Below, in pieces: positions 1 through 7,827 of a DNA stretch of 64,000 nt. The notes below the pieces were generated by a model. It had not been told where the DNA came from. It did not search any database and saw nothing but the letters and a program-made list of their open reading frames with translations. Location: NCBI RefSeq assembly GCF_020215705.1, contig NZ_JAIWNB010000022.1:124001-188000 (forward strand). Direction: 5' to 3'. Both the position numbers and the translations under genes were made by a program. This DNA is from Nonomuraea aurantiaca (GTDB lineage: Bacteria > Actinomycetota > Actinomycetes > Streptosporangiales > Streptosporangiaceae). Every line of letters begins with the position of its first letter. Within the stretch, counting starts at the first letter, position 1.

Positions 1-1
1 C

Positions 2-280
2 ATGGCCAACCTCGGCGGCTGCTCGCTGCGCGGGGAGTTCATCGAGGGCGTCCGCTTCGACGACGCCGACCTGTCGGGCTGCGACTTCACCGAGGCGACG
101 TTCAGCGACTGCCGGTTGCGCGGGACCAAGCTGCTCAAGACCGTGTTCGCCAAGGCCGACCTGCGCGGCGCCGACCTGGGCGAGCCCGACGACGCCAAGC
201 TGCGGGCCTTCCAGGGGGCGACGATCAACCCCGTCCAGGCGGCGGCCATCCTGGCCGCGCGCGGCATCACGGTGCTCTGA
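2..280 (+). CDS. Pentapeptide-repeat protein (5'-truncated by window edge)
   Basis: The visible 92 residues contain consecutive five-residue repeats of the A(D/N)LxX type, for example FDDADLSGCDF and KADLRGADL, which fold as a right-handed quadrilateral beta-helix. A Met codon sits at base 2, but repeats begin almost at once, so the true start probably lies outside the window. The C-terminal 25 residues are non-repetitive. No catalytic motif is visible and pentapeptide proteins have diverse roles, so I assign no function. The stop overlaps the 3' end of the convergent ipdC gene by 14 bp. Confidence 0.75.
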   Translation: MANLGGCSLRGEFIEGVRFDDADLSGCDFTEATFSDCRLRGTKLLKTVFAKADLRGADLGEPDDAKLRAFQGATINPVQAAAILAARGITVL

Positions 281-1295
281 GCCGATCCATCACGGTCTCC
301 GCCTCGGACATGACCCGCTCGATCAGCTCCCGGCAGGACGGCAGGTCGTCGAGCACCCCGACCACCTGCCCGGAGGCCATCACCCCCAGGTCGGCCCGCC
401 CCTCGACCATGGCGGCCCGCAGCAGCACCGGCGTGTTGGCCGCCTGCAGCACCTGCGCCCACGTCAGCTCGCGGCCGTGCCGCATCCGGCGCCCCTCGCG
501 GATCATCTGGGCCCACGTCAGCCCCGACAGCCGCTTGAACCTGGCGCCGTTGACCACCGCCCTGAGCAGCCGGGAGCGCTCCAGCGACTCCACGAACGGC
601 GTCCTGAGCACCCGATGCGGCACGCCGTCGACCCGGGTGGTGACCAGCGTGTCGGCCGCCGCCAGGTAGACCTTCTTCACCTCGTCAGGCACCGACGAGT
701 CGCTCGTCAGCAGGAACCGGGTGCCCATCGCGATGCCGCACGCCCCGTACGCCAGCGCCGCCACCAGCCCGCGCCCGTCGAAGAAGCCGCCCGCCGCGAT
801 CACCGGGATGTCGACCGCGTCCACCACCTGGGGCAGCAGCAGCGTCGTCGCGACCGGCCCGGTGTGGCCGCCGCCCTCGCCACCCTGCACGATCACCGCG
901 TCCACGCCCCAGGCGGCCACCTTCTCCGCGTGCCGCCGCGCGCCCACGGACGGGATCGTCACCACGCCCGCGCCCTTCAGCCGGTCGATCAGCTCCCGCC
1001 GCGGCGCCAGCGCGAACGACGCCACCCGCACGCCCTCGCGGATCATCACCTCCACCCGTTCGGCCGCGTCGTCGGCGTCGGAGCGGATGTTCACCCCGAA
1101 CGGGGCGTCCGTCCGCTCCCGCACCCCGCTGATCGCCTCGGTCATCTCGCGGACGGACATCGTGGCGGCCGCGATGATCCCGAGCCCGCCCGCCTCCGAC
1201 GTGGCCGCCGCGAGCCGCGCGCCCGCGACGTACCCCATGCCGGTCTGCACGATCGGATAACGGCACCCCACGAGGTCGGTCAGCGCGGTTCTCAC
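267..1295 (-). CDS. ipdC: IpdC-like flavin-dependent enzyme of steroid C/D-ring catabolism (nitronate monooxygenase family)
   Basis: This 342-residue protein has the TIM-barrel FMN-binding fold of the nitronate monooxygenase/2-nitropropane dioxygenase family: an N-terminal CRYPIVQTGMG strand, VQGGEGGGHTG phosphate-binding loop near residue 140, and a glycine-rich AAGGFFDGRG segment near 170. On sequence alone it would be called nitronate monooxygenase. The context (ipdB, ipdA, echA20 directly upstream, the same order as Rv3553-Rv3550 of Mycobacterium tuberculosis) points to IpdC, the flavoenzyme that acts on HIC-CoA intermediates before ring opening. The start is GTG with a GAGGGGG ribosome-binding site, 31 bp after ipdB. 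Confidence 0.82.
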   Translation of the reverse strand: MRTALTDLVGCRYPIVQTGMGYVAGARLAAATSEAGGLGIIAAATMSVREMTEAISGVRERTDAPFGVNIRSDADDAAERVEVMIREGVRVASFALAPRRELIDRLKGAGVVTIPSVGARRHAEKVAAWGVDAVIVQGGEGGGHTGPVATTLLLPQVVDAVDIPVIAAGGFFDGRGLVAALAYGACGIAMGTRFLLTSDSSVPDEVKKVYLAAADTLVTTRVDGVPHRVLRTPFVESLERSRLLRAVVNGARFKRLSGLTWAQMIREGRRMRHGRELTWAQVLQAANTPVLLRAAMVEGRADLGVMASGQVVGVLDDLPSCRELIERVMSEAETVMDRLRAP

Positions 1296-1326
1296 GCCGC
1301 CCCCTCGGCGTAGCTTCGCGCCGTCT

Positions 1327-2049
1327 TCACGCGGCCACCTCGCGCTCGCGGGACTCGTGCGGGTCGAGCACCTCCTTCAGCAGCCTGCTCTCCTCGGCGG
1401 TCGGCTCACGGGTCTCCGGTACGTCCTCAGGGATCGTCAGCTCGAACCCCGTCGCCGCGACCACCTCCGCGACACTCACCCCCGGATGCACCGAGGCCAG
1501 CCGCATCGACCCGTCCGGCGTGCGGAAGTCCAGCACGGCCAGGTTCGTCACCACCCGGCGCAGGTCGTGGGCCCCCCGGTCGGTCCCGAGACCACTGATC
1601 AGGTCCACTCGCGGCACGAACACCTTGGGGGAGTGCCGGGGGATCCAGTAGCTCGTCGGGTCGCAGCGCGTGTTGCCCGGCGCGCCGCGCACGCCGAGAA
1701 GTTGCGCCTTGGGCCGCGCCCAGTCGCCGATGCAGGAGATGTTCGAGTTGCCGAAGCGGTCGATCTGGCTCGCGCCGAGCATCACGTGCCGCCGGCCGTT
1801 CAGCACCAGCCACAGGTGATCGCGGAACGGCAGCCAGCCCTCCACCACCTCGGGCCGCTCGCCCAGCGCCGGCACGTCGCCCGTCAGCAGGCAGACGCCG
1901 TCATGCGTGAGCAGGTCGGGCTCGAACGTCAGCCTGGCCAGCCGGGCCGCCAGCACGGTGACCGCCCCGCCGATCCCGGCCGCGAGGATCTCCCCGTCAC
2001 CCCTGAACGCCTCGGCGCAGGCGACCACGCACACATCAGCCCTGCTCAC
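1327..2049 (-). CDS. ipdB: IpdB, beta subunit of the ring-C-opening hydrolase COCHEA-CoA hydrolase
   Basis: The protein belongs to CoA-transferase family I, beta-subunit type, about 240 residues. In characterised steroid degraders IpdA and IpdB form a heterotetramer that hydrolyses a C-C bond of COCHEA-CoA rather than moving CoA. The start is decided by the GTG at 2047-2049: it has a strong GGAGG five to six bases upstream and overlaps the ipdA 3' end by 14 bp, the usual translational coupling of the two subunits. Longer frames opening at 2076 would begin inside ipdA without a ribosome-binding site. The conserved segment GASQIDRFGNSNIS lies near residue 94. Confidence 0.87.
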   Translation of the reverse strand: MSRADVCVVACAEAFRGDGEILAAGIGGAVTVLAARLARLTFEPDLLTHDGVCLLTGDVPALGERPEVVEGWLPFRDHLWLVLNGRRHVMLGASQIDRFGNSNISCIGDWARPKAQLLGVRGAPGNTRCDPTSYWIPRHSPKVFVPRVDLISGLGTDRGAHDLRRVVTNLAVLDFRTPDGSMRLASVHPGVSVAEVVAATGFELTIPEDVPETREPTAEESRLLKEVLDPHESREREVAA

Positions 2050-2821
2050 GGAACTCCTCCCACGGCGTGTCCACATAGCGCCGCTGCTCCTGCTCGTCGC
2101 GGCCGTAATCGGGCTCGCACGCGGTGAAGCCCGCGCCGCCCGGCGCCTCGACCACGCCGGTCACCATCGACCGGCTGATCAGCAGCGACTGCACCGGCCC
2201 CTCCTTCAGCAGGTCGGCGGTGTCCACCAGCCGCTCGCACGACACGAAGCACCGGGCCGCCGCCTTGGCGTAGAGGTCGTCGAAGTACGGGTCGGGGCCC
2301 AAATACTGCGCGTTGCCGCGCCGGTCCGCCCGGTTGAGGTGCACCAGCGCGACGTCCATGGTCAGCGCGGGCACGGCGACCAGCTCCTCCCCGTCCTCGT
2401 ACGGCGAGCGGACCGTGCGCAGACCGGGGTTGACCCGCATGACGTCGGAGCCGAGACCGGCCCGCGTGGGCAGGAACGGCAGCCGGTGCGCCGCCGCCAG
2501 CAGCCCGAACATGAACATGCCCTCGTCATACTCGGTGAACTCGATCGCGCCGCCCTGCCTGGCCCGCCTGAAGTGCGGTTCGAGCGGGATGGAGTCCAGC
2601 GTCACGAACGGGGCCACCACCCTGCGCACCTTCCCGGCGGCGCAGAGCATGCCGACGTCCGGGCCGCCGTACGAGACTAGGGTGAGATCCCGGACGTTCG
2701 ACCGCAGCAGGCCGGCGACCAGGGCCATCGGCTTGCGGCGCGACCCCCAGCCGCCGATGCCGACCGTCATGCCGCTCTCGACCTCGGCCGCGACCTCCTC
2801 GACGGACATGACCTTGCTCAC
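2036..2821 (-). CDS. ipdA: IpdA, alpha subunit of the ring-C-opening hydrolase COCHEA-CoA hydrolase
   Basis: This is a CoA-transferase family I alpha-type subunit of 261 residues with the N-terminal GMTVGIGGWGSRRKP glycine loop at residues 17-31. An acidic EFTEYDEG segment at residues 94-101 lies where the catalytic glutamate of IpdA would be expected; that placement is inference. It works with IpdB in the final hydrolytic opening of steroid ring C after EchA20 has opened ring D. The GTG start overlaps the echA20 stop by 4 bp and ipdB follows with a 14-bp overlap, so the three genes form one translationally coupled operon. Confidence 0.87.
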   Translation of the reverse strand: MSKVMSVEEVAAEVESGMTVGIGGWGSRRKPMALVAGLLRSNVRDLTLVSYGGPDVGMLCAAGKVRRVVAPFVTLDSIPLEPHFRRARQGGAIEFTEYDEGMFMFGLLAAAHRLPFLPTRAGLGSDVMRVNPGLRTVRSPYEDGEELVAVPALTMDVALVHLNRADRRGNAQYLGPDPYFDDLYAKAAARCFVSCERLVDTADLLKEGPVQSLLISRSMVTGVVEAPGGAGFTACEPDYGRDEQEQRRYVDTPWEEFREQG

Positions 2822-3555
2822 GAGCCCTCCACGAAACGGTCCCGGTGCCTGTCGCCCGCGCCCATCAGGTTCAGCTCGAACGTGAAGCCCTGCTCGAAGC
2901 GGTAGGAGCGCTTCACGTCCACCGGGTCGATGCCGTTGAGCGACTCCTTGGCGCGGCGGATCACGTACGGGTCCTTGTCCGCGATCTGGCCCGCCACCTC
3001 CAGCGCCGCGTCCCGCAGCTTGTCACGCGGCACCACCTCCAGCACCGAGCCGAACGCGTGCAGCTCGGCCGCCGTCACGTTCCGGCACGTGTAGACCATG
3101 GCCCGCATGAGGTGCTGCGGCACCAGCCGGGACAGGTGGGTGGCGGCGCCGAGCGCGCCCCTGTCCACCTCGGGCAGGCCGAAGTAGGCGTCCTCGCTGG
3201 CCAGCACGATGTCCGCGTTGCCCACCAGGCCGACGCCGCCGCCGACGCAGTGGCCGTGCACGGCGACGATCACGGGCACCGGACAGTCGTAGACGGCCGC
3301 GAACGCCGCGAAACACCCCCTGTTCGCATTGATCAGGGCGGTGTGGCCCTCCGTGGCCTGCATCTCCTTGATGTCCACGCCGGCGTTGAAGCCCCGGCCC
3401 TCGGCTCGTAGCACGACGACCCTGGTCTCTTCGTCCTGCCCGGCGGTCGTCACGGCGCCGGCCAGCTCGTGCCAGGCTCGCGCCGGCAGCGCGTTCACCG
3501 GTGGGACGTCGACGACGACCTCGGCGATCGGGCCGTCCCGCAGCGTGATTCCCAT
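2818..3555 (-). CDS. echA20: EchA20, crotonase-family ring-D hydrolase of steroid catabolism
   Basis: A 245-residue enoyl-CoA hydratase/isomerase-fold protein. It carries the crotonase core: oxyanion-hole segment EGRGFNAGVDIKEM near residue 57, CVGGGVGLVGNADI near 105 and GLPEVDRGALGAATH near 126. These segments closely match what I recall of M. tuberculosis EchA20 (Rv3550), which hydrolyses ring D of HIEC-CoA. I place the start at the ATG at 3553-3555, which has GGGAG five bases upstream, rather than the GTG at 3573 that would lie in the operator. It heads the echA20-ipdA-ipdB-ipdC operon and diverges from an SDR gene. Confidence 0.87.
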   Translation of the reverse strand: MGITLRDGPIAEVVVDVPPVNALPARAWHELAGAVTTAGQDEETRVVVLRAEGRGFNAGVDIKEMQATEGHTALINANRGCFAAFAAVYDCPVPVIVAVHGHCVGGGVGLVGNADIVLASEDAYFGLPEVDRGALGAATHLSRLVPQHLMRAMVYTCRNVTAAELHAFGSVLEVVPRDKLRDAALEVAGQIADKDPYVIRRAKESLNGIDPVDVKRSYRFEQGFTFELNLMGAGDRHRDRFVEGS

Positions 3556-3571
3556 CCCGCTCCCTGGTTGC

Positions 3572-3589
3572 ACCTAACGCTTGCTTGGT
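3572..3589. promoter_or_regulatory. KstR2-like operator site 1 (echA20 / SDR divergent promoter)
   Basis: The 18 bases read ACCTAACG-CT-TGCTTGGT, an imperfect palindrome sharing register and the central CT with four other sites in the window. It fills the short gap between the divergent echA20 and SDR genes and would cover the promoters of both. KstR2, a TetR-family repressor of HIP-pathway genes in mycobacteria and rhodococci, binds AnCAAGnnCTTGnT; this copy matches one half-site well and the other weakly. Assignment to a KstR2 orthologue is inference. Confidence 0.6.
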
Positions 3590-3601
3590 ACGGTAGCACT
3601 C

Positions 3602-4426
3602 GTGACGGTGACTTACGACTACACGGGCAAGGTCGTCCTGGTGACCGGTGGGACTCGGGGGATCGGCGCGGGCATCGCCACCGCCTTCGCCGCGGCCGGC
3701 GCCGAAGTGATCGTCTGCGCCCGCCACGACCCGCCACCTGCACCCGTGGGCACGCCTTTGCCTCCTTCGCTCGGGCCTTCGGCCGTGGATGCGTCGTCAC
3801 CACCGCCGCCTCCTTCGGCCGTGGATGCGGCGCCGGTCGAAGGGGTACGGTTCGTGCGGGCCGACGTGCGGGCCGCCGACGACCTCGAGCGGCTGTTCTC
3901 CGGGCTCGACCGGCTGGACGTGGTCGTCAACAACGCGGGCGGCTCGCCGTACGCGCCGCTGGAGGGCACCTCACCGCGGCTGCACGCGCGGGTCATCGAG
4001 CTCAATCTGATCGCCCCGCTGCTCGTCGCGCAGCGCGCCTACCCGCTGCTCGCCGTCTCGGGCGGCTCCGTCGTGATGATCGGCAGCTCCAGCGGGGTTC
4101 GGCCCTCGCCGGGCACCTCGGCGTACGGCGCGGCCAAGGCGGGACTGCATCACCTGGCGAACTGCCTGGCCGCCGAGTGGGCTCCCGGCGTACGCGTCAA
4201 CACGGTCGTCGTCGGACTGGCCGCCACCGAGGACTCCGCCGACCACTACGGCGGTCAGGACGTGGGGACCGCCATCCCGGCCGGGCGGATGGCGACGCCC
4301 GCCGACGTGGCCTCGGTCTGCCTGTGGCTGGCCGCGCCCGGTTATGTGACGGGGGCGCAGGTACACGTGCACGGGGGCGGCGAGATTCCCGCCTGGCAAC
4401 ACCTGGCTTCAAGCGACATTTCCTGA
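3602..4426 (+). CDS. SDR-family oxidoreductase of the steroid cluster (Rv3549c-like)
   Basis: A short-chain dehydrogenase/reductase with the TGGTRGIG nucleotide-binding loop near residue 15, NNAGG, a catalytic Ser in IGSSSG and YGAAKAG (YxxxK). It occupies the position of Rv3549c, divergent from echA20, so a role in C/D-ring catabolism is likely but its reaction is unknown. After beta-strand 2 it carries an unusual Pro/Ser-rich insertion of about 25-30 residues containing PSAVDA twice. The start is uncertain: GTG at 3602 or 3608, without a clear ribosome-binding site. A TACGGT -10-like element at 3589-3594 would place transcription start at about 3602, so the mRNA may be leaderless. Confidence 0.8.
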   Translation: MTVTYDYTGKVVLVTGGTRGIGAGIATAFAAAGAEVIVCARHDPPPAPVGTPLPPSLGPSAVDASSPPPPPSAVDAAPVEGVRFVRADVRAADDLERLFSGLDRLDVVVNNAGGSPYAPLEGTSPRLHARVIELNLIAPLLVAQRAYPLLAVSGGSVVMIGSSSGVRPSPGTSAYGAAKAGLHHLANCLAAEWAPGVRVNTVVVGLAATEDSADHYGGQDVGTAIPAGRMATPADVASVCLWLAAPGYVTGAQVHVHGGGEIPAWQHLASSDIS

Positions 4427-4457
4427 TATCTCTGCTTGATCTTCCTGGGAGGTCCGT

Positions 4458-5375
4458 GTGGGAATCTGTGACGGCCGCGTCGTGATCGTGACCGGAGCCG
4501 GGCGGGGCATCGGGAGGGAGCACGCGCTGGAGTTCGCCAGGCAGGGCGCCCGTGTCGTGGTCAACGACCTGGGCACCGGCCTCGGTGGCGACGGCAGGTC
4601 CGGCGGGCCCGCGCTGGCCGTGGCCGAGGAGATCCGCGCGCTCGGCGGCCAGGCGGTGGCCAGCAGCGACGACGTGGCCGACTGGGACGGCGCGGCCCGG
4701 CTGGTGAAGACCGCCGTCAGCGCGTACGACGGGCTCGACGTGCTGGTGAACAACGCCGGGTTCGTCCGCGACCGCATGCTGGTCTCCATGGGCGAAGACG
4801 ACTGGGACGAGGTCATCCGGGTCCACCTCAAGGGTCACTTCCTGACGATGCGGCACGCCGCCGCATACTGGCGCGAACGAGCCAAGTCCGGCTCAGCCGC
4901 GGCCGCCCGCGTGATCAACACCTCGTCGGGCGCGGGCCTGCTCGGCAGCGTCGGCCAGTCCAACTACTCCGCCGCCAAGGCGGGCATCGTCGCGCTGACC
5001 CAGGTGGCCGCCGCCGAACTGGGCCGGTACGGCGTGACGGTGAACGCCATCGCCCCCGCCGCCCGCACCCGCATGACCGAGGAGGTCTTCGCCGAGACCA
5101 TGGCCGCGCCGGATTCCGGCTTCGACACGATGCACCCGGCGAACGTGTCACCACTGGTCGTCTGGCTCGGCTCGACGGCGTCGGAGGCGGTGACGGGCCG
5201 GGTGTTCGAGGTGGAGGGCGGAGTGATCTCCCTGGCCACCGGCTGGACCCACGGCCCACGCGCGGATCGCGGCGCCCGCTGGTCCCCCGCCGAGGTGGGC
5301 GACGCAGTCGCGAAGCTCTTGAAAGACGCCCCCGACCCACTGCCCGTCTACGGCACGAGCCCGCCTCCGTCGTAA
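4458..5375 (+). CDS. SDR-family oxidoreductase of the steroid cluster (Rv3548c / 17beta-HSD4-like)
   Basis: This 305-residue SDR has TGAGRGIGREHALEFARQGA at its N-terminus, the NDLG strand-2 end typical of the 17beta-hydroxysteroid dehydrogenase type 4-like group, NNAG, a serine in NTSSGAG and YSAAKAG as the catalytic Tyr/Lys. It follows the other SDR by 31 bp with GGGAGG five bases before its GTG start, so the pair is co-transcribed, as Rv3549c-Rv3548c are in M. tuberculosis. The substrate is probably a CoA-linked hydroxy-acyl steroid fragment; this is inference. The last codons run into the repeat array that follows. Confidence 0.82.
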   Translation: MGICDGRVVIVTGAGRGIGREHALEFARQGARVVVNDLGTGLGGDGRSGGPALAVAEEIRALGGQAVASSDDVADWDGAARLVKTAVSAYDGLDVLVNNAGFVRDRMLVSMGEDDWDEVIRVHLKGHFLTMRHAAAYWRERAKSGSAAAARVINTSSGAGLLGSVGQSNYSAAKAGIVALTQVAAAELGRYGVTVNAIAPAARTRMTEEVFAETMAAPDSGFDTMHPANVSPLVVWLGSTASEAVTGRVFEVEGGVISLATGWTHGPRADRGARWSPAEVGDAVAKLLKDAPDPLPVYGTSPPPS

Positions 5376-5597
5376 GGCCGGTCTCCGATGTGAGCTCCCG
5401 CCTGTAGCGCAGCCCCGTTTCCGTCCGTGCGGCCCGTTCACGGCGTGAGACCCGTCTCCGGTGCCAACCCGCCTCCGTCGTGAGGCCCGTCTCCGACGTG
5501 AGGCCCCGCCTGTGGTGCAGGCCCGTCCTCCGTCATGACGCCCGTTCGCGGCGTGAGGCCCGCCTGCGGGATGTGAGGCCCGTTCACGGTGCGAGGC
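5372..5597. repeat. Degenerate tandem array of about twelve 18-19-bp units
   Basis: Units resemble GTGAGGCCCGTCTCCGAC and repeat about every 18-19 bases with substitutions. The first recognisable unit overlaps the stop codon of the preceding SDR gene, whose last codons (CCGCCTCCGTCGTAA) already look like the repeat. No reading frame runs through the array and no dyad symmetry is obvious. It lies between convergent genes, so it is most simply replication-slippage expansion in a non-coding gap. Confidence 0.7.
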
Positions 5598-5624
5598 GGA
5601 CTCCGGAACAGGCGTCGGCTACGG

Positions 5625-6158
5625 CTACGGCTTGAGCAGGTAGGCGCCGTCGGACAGTCGGGTGCGGATCTCGGCGGCCGTCTGTTCGGCGGTCAGGCCG
5701 CTGGAGTCGAAGGCGTGCGACTCCAGCTCACCCAGGTCGACGAACTGCTGGTACATCTGCAACACCGGCTCGGGATCCGTAAGCGCGTCAAGCCCCCGCC
5801 CGGTCGCCCTGATCAACGTCGTCTCCCGGTTGGGCCGAAGCACCACATAGTGCAGCGGCGCCCGCCGTACCTTGGCGAAGGCATCGACGAACCACGGCCC
5901 GACAACGCCATCCACCACCACGTGATAGCCGCCGTCTGCGTATCCGAACGCCGCGCCCGCCAGCACGCTCATGACGGTCTCGTTCTGCCGACGAGACTCC
6001 GCCAGGTACGGCGCGATGCCACCTCGCCGGATGAACGCCCAGAAGTCATCCGTATGCAGATGCACACTAGGCGTGACGGCATCGGCCAGCAGTCGGGCCA
6101 CGGTCGACTTGCCCGCCCCCGGCGGCCCGGACACGATCACTACCTCCATGCCCACCAT
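5625..6158 (-). CDS. P-loop kinase, AAA_33 / zeta-toxin-like
   Basis: A protein of about 177 residues that starts with a beta-strand and Walker A motif, VSGPPGAGKSTVARLLADAV, within the first 25 residues. Next come an HTDDFW segment near residue 35, fitting a substrate-binding Asp, and a basic RRQNETVMSVL helix. This layout fits small-molecule kinases of the AAA_33/zeta-like family; the substrate is unknown. The start is either ATG at 6158 or ATG at 6149. Longer frames would run into the upstream NIPSNAP gene. There is no antitoxin-like partner, so I do not call it a toxin. Confidence 0.72.
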   Translation of the reverse strand: MVGMEVVIVSGPPGAGKSTVARLLADAVTPSVHLHTDDFWAFIRRGGIAPYLAESRRQNETVMSVLAGAAFGYADGGYHVVVDGVVGPWFVDAFAKVRRAPLHYVVLRPNRETTLIRATGRGLDALTDPEPVLQMYQQFVDLGELESHAFDSSGLTAEQTAAEIRTRLSDGAYLLKP

Positions 6159-6205
6159 TGTCCGCGCCTTGACCCGACACCCCGACCCCCCCGCTGGCCG
6201 GAGCC

Positions 6206-6940
6206 TCAGCGAAGCGCTGATCGAGCCGTAGGAGCCAGGCGGAGGCGCTGCGGGGGAGAGGTCAGCCGGGACTCCAGTCCGGGCAGCGCCACATCCCGTT
6301 CGTCCGAGGGCCGATCGAACCGGGCGAACCACACGAACACCTGCTCCCCTGTACGTACGGGCAGGGCGGAAAAGGTGTTCTCGGCGGCCTCGGTCTCGAA
6401 GCACGCCACCGGCGGCACCCCGGCTTCACTGAGCACGGGTACGGCCTCCTTGGCGAAGAACTCGGCGAACCCGTCCTCGACGTGGTAGATCATCGCGACG
6501 TACAGCGACTCGGGCAGAACGGTTGCGCCGACGGGCGGCCGGACCGTACCGGAAAAGGGATCGAGAGAGGAGCCGGCAGTGGACCCGTGCGAGAGGCCGG
6601 AGCGACGGAGAGCGGACCCGCGTGGCACGTCGGCGGAGGGTACGGGCACTGGGCGCAGCAGCAGCACGTTGTCGGAGTCGATCATCGTCGCGTTGGCCGC
6701 GTCCCGGTTGGCCTTCCAGATCGGGCCGCCGTAGAAGGCCGTGAGGGCCGCGCGCCGAGCCTCCATGTCCGGAAACTTCCGCATCCACGGATACATGTTT
6801 GGATCGTCCAAGTCCCGGAACTGACCGACCACCCCGATCCCGGCCGCCTCCTGCCCTTCGATGAACTCGCGCTCGAACAACTCGATCAGCGTGTCTCGCC
6901 GGCCGGGACGCATCGTGTAGTTGCGCAACTCGTAAATCAT
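6206..6940 (-). CDS. NIPSNAP-family protein
   Basis: This 244-residue protein opens with MIYELRNYTMRPG, the signature first strand of NIPSNAP ferredoxin-like (dimeric alpha-beta barrel) domains, and has the typical WMRKFPDMEARRAAL segment near residue 52. A second alpha-beta half, PESLYVAMIYHVEDGFAEFF, begins near residue 145, so two domains are fused, joined by a Ser/Gly/Pro-rich linker. Members are found beside catabolic genes but have no firm catalytic role. It lies upstream of the small kinase on the same strand with a 47-bp gap. Confidence 0.82.
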   Translation of the reverse strand: MIYELRNYTMRPGRRDTLIELFEREFIEGQEAAGIGVVGQFRDLDDPNMYPWMRKFPDMEARRAALTAFYGGPIWKANRDAANATMIDSDNVLLLRPVPVPSADVPRGSALRRSGLSHGSTAGSSLDPFSGTVRPPVGATVLPESLYVAMIYHVEDGFAEFFAKEAVPVLSEAGVPPVACFETEAAENTFSALPVRTGEQVFVWFARFDRPSDERDVALPGLESRLTSPPQRLRLAPTARSALR

Positions 6941-7055
6941 GCGCGGATGCTACGAGCCGATCACTGACACCGGCTGTCAGCGACGAGGTCCCAGAAGAAT
7001 GTTCTGACTTCTAAGAGTCACGGAATCGCTACGCTTAGTTATATGATCGCCTTGG

Positions 7056-7070
7056 CTTTGATCCTCAAAG
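7056..7070. promoter_or_regulatory. Inverted repeat in an AT-richer leader upstream of the small secreted genes
   Basis: CTTTGA-TCC-TCAAAG is a perfect 6-bp inverted repeat, followed by two direct GGTCAA copies within the next 20 bases. The region 7020-7090 is noticeably less GC-rich than its surroundings, as promoters of secreted-protein genes often are. I cannot identify the binding protein. Confidence 0.3.
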
Positions 7071-7153
7071 GTCAAAGAAGGTCAACGGGGATGGCGGTGT
7101 GCTCTTGAGCCGGTGCTGCCTCACGCGAGACGCCCACCGGCGAAGGAGCTGAA

Positions 7154-7411
7154 GTGATCGAGAAGCTGTGCGTCACCGGTGCCGTTGTGGCAGCGGCCGC
7201 CGGCGCCATCCTGCCGGCCACCCCCGCTCACGCTGACACCTGGTCCGACGCCTGGAGCGGCAACACCTACTCGGCCCAGTCCGGAAACAGTCTCGCCGAC
7301 ATCGCAGCGGTCAACGAGGGTGCCGATCGGGCGACCAACGTCAACAACATCAACGGCATAGCCGCCACTGCTACCAACGGCAGCACCACGGTGACCTACA
7401 TCTTCTACTGA
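7154..7411 (+). CDS. Small secreted Asn/Thr/Gly-rich protein, copy A
   Basis: An 85-residue protein with a Sec signal peptide: charged IEK start, an Ala/Val/Gly core and a cleavage site after PAHA near residue 27. The mature part is about 58 residues, rich in Asn, Ser, Thr and Ala, with an AQSGN motif and a TNVNNINGIAATATNGS segment. It has no Cys and no transmembrane helix after the signal. The GTG start has GAAGGAG five bases upstream. It is a clear paralogue of the next gene, and the family is unknown to me. The QSGN/VNNxNG pattern loosely recalls secreted amyloid-type proteins (chaplins, rodlins, curlins), but I cannot show homology. Confidence 0.75.
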   Translation: MIEKLCVTGAVVAAAAGAILPATPAHADTWSDAWSGNTYSAQSGNSLADIAAVNEGADRATNVNNINGIAATATNGSTTVTYIFY

Positions 7412-7495
7412 CCCCGATTCCCCCTTCCTCGCATCCGGTCGCCGCCGTCCGGCGGGAGCCCGAAGTCCATGAGAACCGTCTGGAAGGACATCGAC

Positions 7496-7756
7496 ATGAT
7501 CAAGAAGTTTGGCATCGCGGCTGTCGTCGTCGCCGCGGGCACGGCCCTGCTGGCCGCTCCGGCCCATGCCGACACCGACACCAGCAACAGCAGCTCCAGC
7601 ACCAACTCCGCGTCCACGCAGTCGGGCAACACCTTCGGCAATGTCCAGGCCAACAACAGAGGCACCGGCTCCAGCACCAACGTCAACAACGTCAATGGCA
7701 ACGCGGCCACGGCCACGCACCGTAGCGGCGTGGGTGTGAGCACCACTTCCGACTAG
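7496..7756 (+). CDS. Small secreted Asn/Ser/Thr-rich protein, copy B
   Basis: This 86-residue protein has a signal peptide (IKKFGIAAVVVAAGTALLAAPAHA) and a mature chain of low-complexity Ser/Asn/Thr followed by TQSGN and TNVNNVNGNAATATH, matching copy A in the same order. The ATG at 7496 is chosen because GGAAGGA lies eight bases upstream and the signal peptide then starts properly; an in-frame ATG at 7469 would add residues before it. The 84-bp gap to copy A suggests tandem duplication and a shared transcript. The function is unknown; surface or extracellular fibre material is a guess from composition. Confidence 0.75.
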   Translation: MIKKFGIAAVVVAAGTALLAAPAHADTDTSNSSSSTNSASTQSGNTFGNVQANNRGTGSSTNVNNVNGNAATATHRSGVGVSTTSD

Positions 7757-7827
7757 TGCGGTGACGCTATGTCAGCCCGCAAACGGGGTCCGGAATGGTC
7801 GGTCTCGCGGCGTATTAGCATCGCCGG

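Noticed and set aside
267-1295. Nitronate monooxygenase as the product name
   Set aside because: The fold fits, but the coupling with ipdB, ipdA and echA20 in the mycobacterial order makes IpdC the better call.
5372-5597. Repeat array considered as CRISPR
   Set aside because: Units are degenerate and contiguous without unique spacers, and no cas genes are present.
5625-6158. Zeta-toxin of a toxin-antitoxin pair
   Set aside because: The P-loop kinase has no small antitoxin-like gene beside it, and the family includes many metabolic kinases.
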